From assembly GCA_002409455.1 (NCBI GenBank), contig DHNI01000102.1, positions 1-8,304 on the forward strand: a stretch of DNA of 8,304 nucleotides. Reading direction: 5' to 3'. Within the stretch, counting starts at the first letter, position 1. Each line of letters begins with the position of its first letter. The notes beneath the pieces are model-generated. The model was given only the letters and a program-made list of their open reading frames with translations, did not search any database and had not been told where the DNA came from. Below are positions 6,496-8,304 of this stretch, one piece after another. The position numbers and the translations under genes were made by a program. This DNA is from Firmicutes bacterium UBA5420 (GTDB lineage: Bacteria > Bacillota > Limnochordia > Darwinibacteriales > Darwinibacteriaceae).

Positions 6496-6520
6496 ACTGG
6501 CTAAGAAAAAAGACGCCAGT
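6496..6520. repeat. Perfect inverted repeat over the typA -35 region
   Basis: ACTGGC (6496-6501) and GCCAGT (6515-6520) form a perfect 6-base inverted repeat with a 13-base A/T-rich spacer. It lies where the -35 box of the typA promoter would be, so it may be an operator. Read on the plus strand it is a hairpin followed by TTTT, but no gene on that strand precedes it. Confidence 0.45.
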
Positions 6521-6593
6521 TTTCATATAGAACATAGTGGAGAACATAGGTGATGACGCCGCAAAAAATGCAATATTAGGGAAGCAGGATGGT

Positions 6594-6599
6594 TATACT
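6594..6599 (+). promoter_or_regulatory. Probable -10 box before the membrane protein gene
   Basis: TATACT matches the sigma-A -10 consensus at five of six bases and lies 40 bases before ATG 6640. No good -35 was seen (the expected position reads CAATAT). GGTTA (6591-6595) and TAACC (6611-6615) flank the likely start point as a short inverted repeat. Confidence 0.35.
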
Positions 6600-6639
6600 A
6601 TCTTTGGTCGTAACCGTAATTCGGAAAGGATGGTCGCCT

Positions 6640-7107
6640 ATGACTGTTCAAGTTCTACTCTACCCAACCTTGGTTCTGATTCTCGCCACTTTCTTGCTTA
6701 TCACCGTACCCCGTAAAGTTTTCCGCGCTCTACTTCCCTATGGACTGGTGCTGGGTGGACTCCTCGACTATATGTGGAATGTGATCTTTGGTGATCTGTT
6801 CAAGATCTTTATCTACAAGAATAACGGTGTTTTTGATGTCAGCGGCCAGATTATTTTTGCCCCCCTCGCCTGGACCTTGATCATTGTCTTTTACCTTTAT
6901 TTCTGGCCCAGAGAGAATAGGCAATTATGCTATTTTTACGTCCTTTTTTGGGGTGGGTTAGCTACTGGTTTTAGCCAGGTAGTCTATTTCGCCGGGTTAT
7001 TCGAATATAAACCCTGGTTTTACCCCCTCCCCATGTTGATCATGTTTTTAGTGCGCTTTGCCTTGGCTGCTTGGGTTGCGAAGCCATGGACAAACTTTTC
7101 GACATAA
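6640..7107 (+). CDS. Five-helix membrane protein of unknown function
   Basis: I do not recognise a family. The 155-residue protein is very hydrophobic, with about five predicted membrane segments at residues 3-23, 31-51, 71-89, 97-121 and 127-147. Loops are short: KVFRA, a polar FGDLFKIFIYKNNGVFDVSG stretch (50-69), PRENRQ (90-95), and an aromatic EYKPWFYP (122-129). Tryptophan and tyrosine are common at helix ends, and no enzymatic motif is visible. Start: ATG 6589 would add 17 residues but has no spaced binding site, and the TATACT box would fall inside it. ATG 6640 follows GGAAAGGATGG (6623-6633) and is preferred. It lies 67 bases before the serine hydrolase gene in the same direction, so the two may be co-transcribed. 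Its function is unknown; a small-molecule permease or envelope stress protein cannot be told apart. Confidence 0.75.
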   Translation: MTVQVLLYPTLVLILATFLLITVPRKVFRALLPYGLVLGGLLDYMWNVIFGDLFKIFIYKNNGVFDVSGQIIFAPLAWTLIIVFYLYFWPRENRQLCYFYVLFWGGLATGFSQVVYFAGLFEYKPWFYPLPMLIMFLVRFALAAWVAKPWTNFST

Positions 7108-7163
7108 CGGAAGGAACCATCCCTCACTTGACGAAGTCTGTGGTAGCTCAACAACTTCGCGAT

Positions 7164-7170
7164 GAGGTGA
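7164..7170 (+). promoter_or_regulatory. Ribosome binding site of the serine hydrolase gene
   Basis: GAGGTGA, continuing as GAGGTGAATCC up to the ATG at 7175, closely matches the anti-16S complement and supports this start. Confidence 0.7.
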
Positions 7171-7174
7171 ATCC

Positions 7175-8304
7175 ATGGAAAAAATTCATAAGAGAAGTTT
7201 GTTCTTAACATGGTTTGTTCTAGCGTTTTTCGTGATTATACCGCAGGTTTGCGCTGCAGATTTGGAGAGCCCAGAAGAACTTGAGGCTTTTTTTGACGGT
7301 GCCCTCGCCATACAGCTAAAAAACTACAATATACCTGGGGCCACAGTAGCCCTAGTCAAAGAGGACGAAATCGTGTTTAGCAAGGGCTATGGTTTTGCTA
7401 ATTTAGAAGAACAGATACCCATGAATCCCGAGACAACCCTACACCGTCCTGGATCTAACTCGAAAATCCTGGTCTGGACCGCAGTGATGCAGCTTGTAGA
7501 ACAGGGGCGGCTCGATCTTTATACCGATATAAATACCTACCTCGACTTTTCCATTCCATCAAAAGTAGCTGGAAGAGAAGCTCCCCCCATTACACTGCAC
7601 CACCTTATGACCCATAGTGCAGGATTTGAGGATCAAATAATTAAGCTTTTTGTCTCCGATCCAGAGCTCGTGGATCCACTTGACCAATATGTAAAAGACC
7701 ATTTGCCTGCCCGCGTTTTTCAACCCGGTTCGGTGATGGCCTATTCTAATTATGGCACTACCTTAGCTGCTTATATTGTCGAATTAGTAAGTGGACAAGC
7801 CTTTAGCTCCTATGCCAAAGAACACATTCTCGATCCCTTAGGGATGGATTCTTCCACCTTTGACCAACCGCTCCCTCCACACCTGGGGGCCCAAATGAGT
7901 GAGGGATATCGTTATGAGGCGGCAAAGTATATACCTAGCGGTTTTGAGTACGTTCAATCCTATCCCGCAGGTGCACTGACCAGCACAACCCATGATATGG
8001 CCCTTTTGATGATAGCTCATCTAAATCTTGGCGTACCAAGTCAACGGGTAAGGATAGACACGGATGAGGAAGGCGAAGTTGAAGACGAGGCCGGAGACGA
8101 TGAAAGCACAGAGGAGAGAACAAGCGACAGCCGAATTCTTCAAGAGAACTCCGCCCGGCTTATGCAAACCCAGCAGCTTTCGGGTCATCCTGAAATCCCT
8201 GGAATGACCTATGGGTTCATCGAAGCTGATTATAATGGGCACAGAGTGTTATCGCATGGTGGAGATACCCTATTGTTCACAACTGGGCTCTACTTTTTGC
8301 CAGA
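7175..8304 (+). CDS. Exported serine hydrolase, class C beta-lactamase-like (partial, 3' end outside window)
   Basis: The open frame runs for 376 codons without a stop to the window edge. A Sec signal peptide is evident: KIHKR, a hydrophobic core (about 9-23) and a likely cut after VCA at residue 27, so the enzyme acts outside the membrane. The beta-lactamase/DD-peptidase motifs are in order: SNSK with the nucleophile S94 and K97, then WTAVMQLVEQGRLDL, the YSN triad at 190-192, and HGGD at 361-364 in the KTG position. LHHLMTHSAGF at 141-151 is also typical of the family. Between the helix ending near 290 and ILQENSARLM (321-330) is an acidic insert (295-318, 14 Asp/Glu of 24). Relatives with the GHGGDT-LPE ending often continue into C-terminal membrane helices; that is an inference for the missing part. 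The substrate (peptidoglycan stem, D-amino peptide or ester) cannot be stated, and it is not evidently a resistance gene. Confidence 0.9.
   Translation, partial: MEKIHKRSLFLTWFVLAFFVIIPQVCAADLESPEELEAFFDGALAIQLKNYNIPGATVALVKEDEIVFSKGYGFANLEEQIPMNPETTLHRPGSNSKILVWTAVMQLVEQGRLDLYTDINTYLDFSIPSKVAGREAPPITLHHLMTHSAGFEDQIIKLFVSDPELVDPLDQYVKDHLPARVFQPGSVMAYSNYGTTLAAYIVELVSGQAFSSYAKEHILDPLGMDSSTFDQPLPPHLGAQMSEGYRYEAAKYIPSGFEYVQSYPAGALTSTTHDMALLMIAHLNLGVPSQRVRIDTDEEGEVEDEAGDDESTEERTSDSRILQENSARLMQTQQLSGHPEIPGMTYGFIEADYNGHRVLSHGGDTLLFTTGLYFLP

Noticed and set aside
7128..7159. TTGACG at 7128-7133 as a -35 box and the inverted repeat CGAAGT/ACTTCG (7132-7137 and 7154-7159) before the serine hydrolase gene.
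   Set aside because: No -10 follows at the right distance (ACAACT only), and a 6-base repeat with a 16-base spacer is weak evidence on its own. There is no T-run for a terminator.
7235..7258. Cysteine in the serine hydrolase signal peptide (PQVCA) as a lipobox.
   Set aside because: The residues before the cysteine are Pro-Gln-Val, not the L-[AST]-[GA] pattern, so ordinary signal peptidase I cleavage after VCA is more likely.
7838..8242. Three short minus-strand frames opposite the serine hydrolase gene.
   Set aside because: No binding sites or recognisable sequence; the plus-strand frame is open throughout and has all the family motifs.

Overview
The window looks like a chromosomal segment of a Gram-positive, flagellated member of the Bacillota (Firmicutes). 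The grounds are strong purine-rich ribosome binding sites before nearly every gene, frequent GTG/TTG starts, short rho-independent terminators, a Firmicutes-type short flagellin with a sigma-28/SigD-type promoter, and a TypA of the Bacillus/Clostridium kind. GC content looks middling, which suggests a clostridial or related lineage rather than a low-GC Clostridium. This placement is inference and no rRNA marker is present.

Plus strand, left part: a ZIP-family metal importer (97-822) is followed by a GC-rich 16-bp tandem repeat (819-858). The start of the repeat's third, partial unit supplies the -35 box of a well-formed sigma-28 promoter (852-878). This drives a monocistronic flagellin (904-1740) that ends in a clear terminator. 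A two-gene operon follows: a phosphohexomutase (1844-3283) and a sugar-1-phosphate nucleotidyltransferase (3284-4009), whose start codon directly abuts the preceding stop. Together these should convert a hexose-6-phosphate to the 1-phosphate and then to an NDP-sugar. A shared bidirectional terminator (4031-4063) closes this operon and the convergent one.

Minus strand, middle: typA/bipA (4623-6449), a ribosome-associated GTPase, and a NUDIX hydrolase of the ADP-ribose pyrophosphatase type (4071-4571) form an apparent operon read from an extended -10 promoter near 6482-6490. The intergenic segment 6450-6639 is a divergent promoter region with a perfect inverted repeat over the typA -35 zone.

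Plus strand, right part: a five-helix membrane protein of unknown function (6640-7107) is followed by an exported class C beta-lactamase-like serine hydrolase (from 7175, cut by the window edge). The hydrolase carries a strongly acidic low-complexity insert.

Most of the window is ordinary housekeeping content; I see no phage, transposon, CRISPR array or RNA gene. The points most worth a second look are the divergent N-terminus of the flagellin, the repeat/promoter overlap before it, the acidic insert in the serine hydrolase, and the inverted repeat at the typA promoter. For five genes the best ribosome binding site points to a start downstream of the longest possible one.
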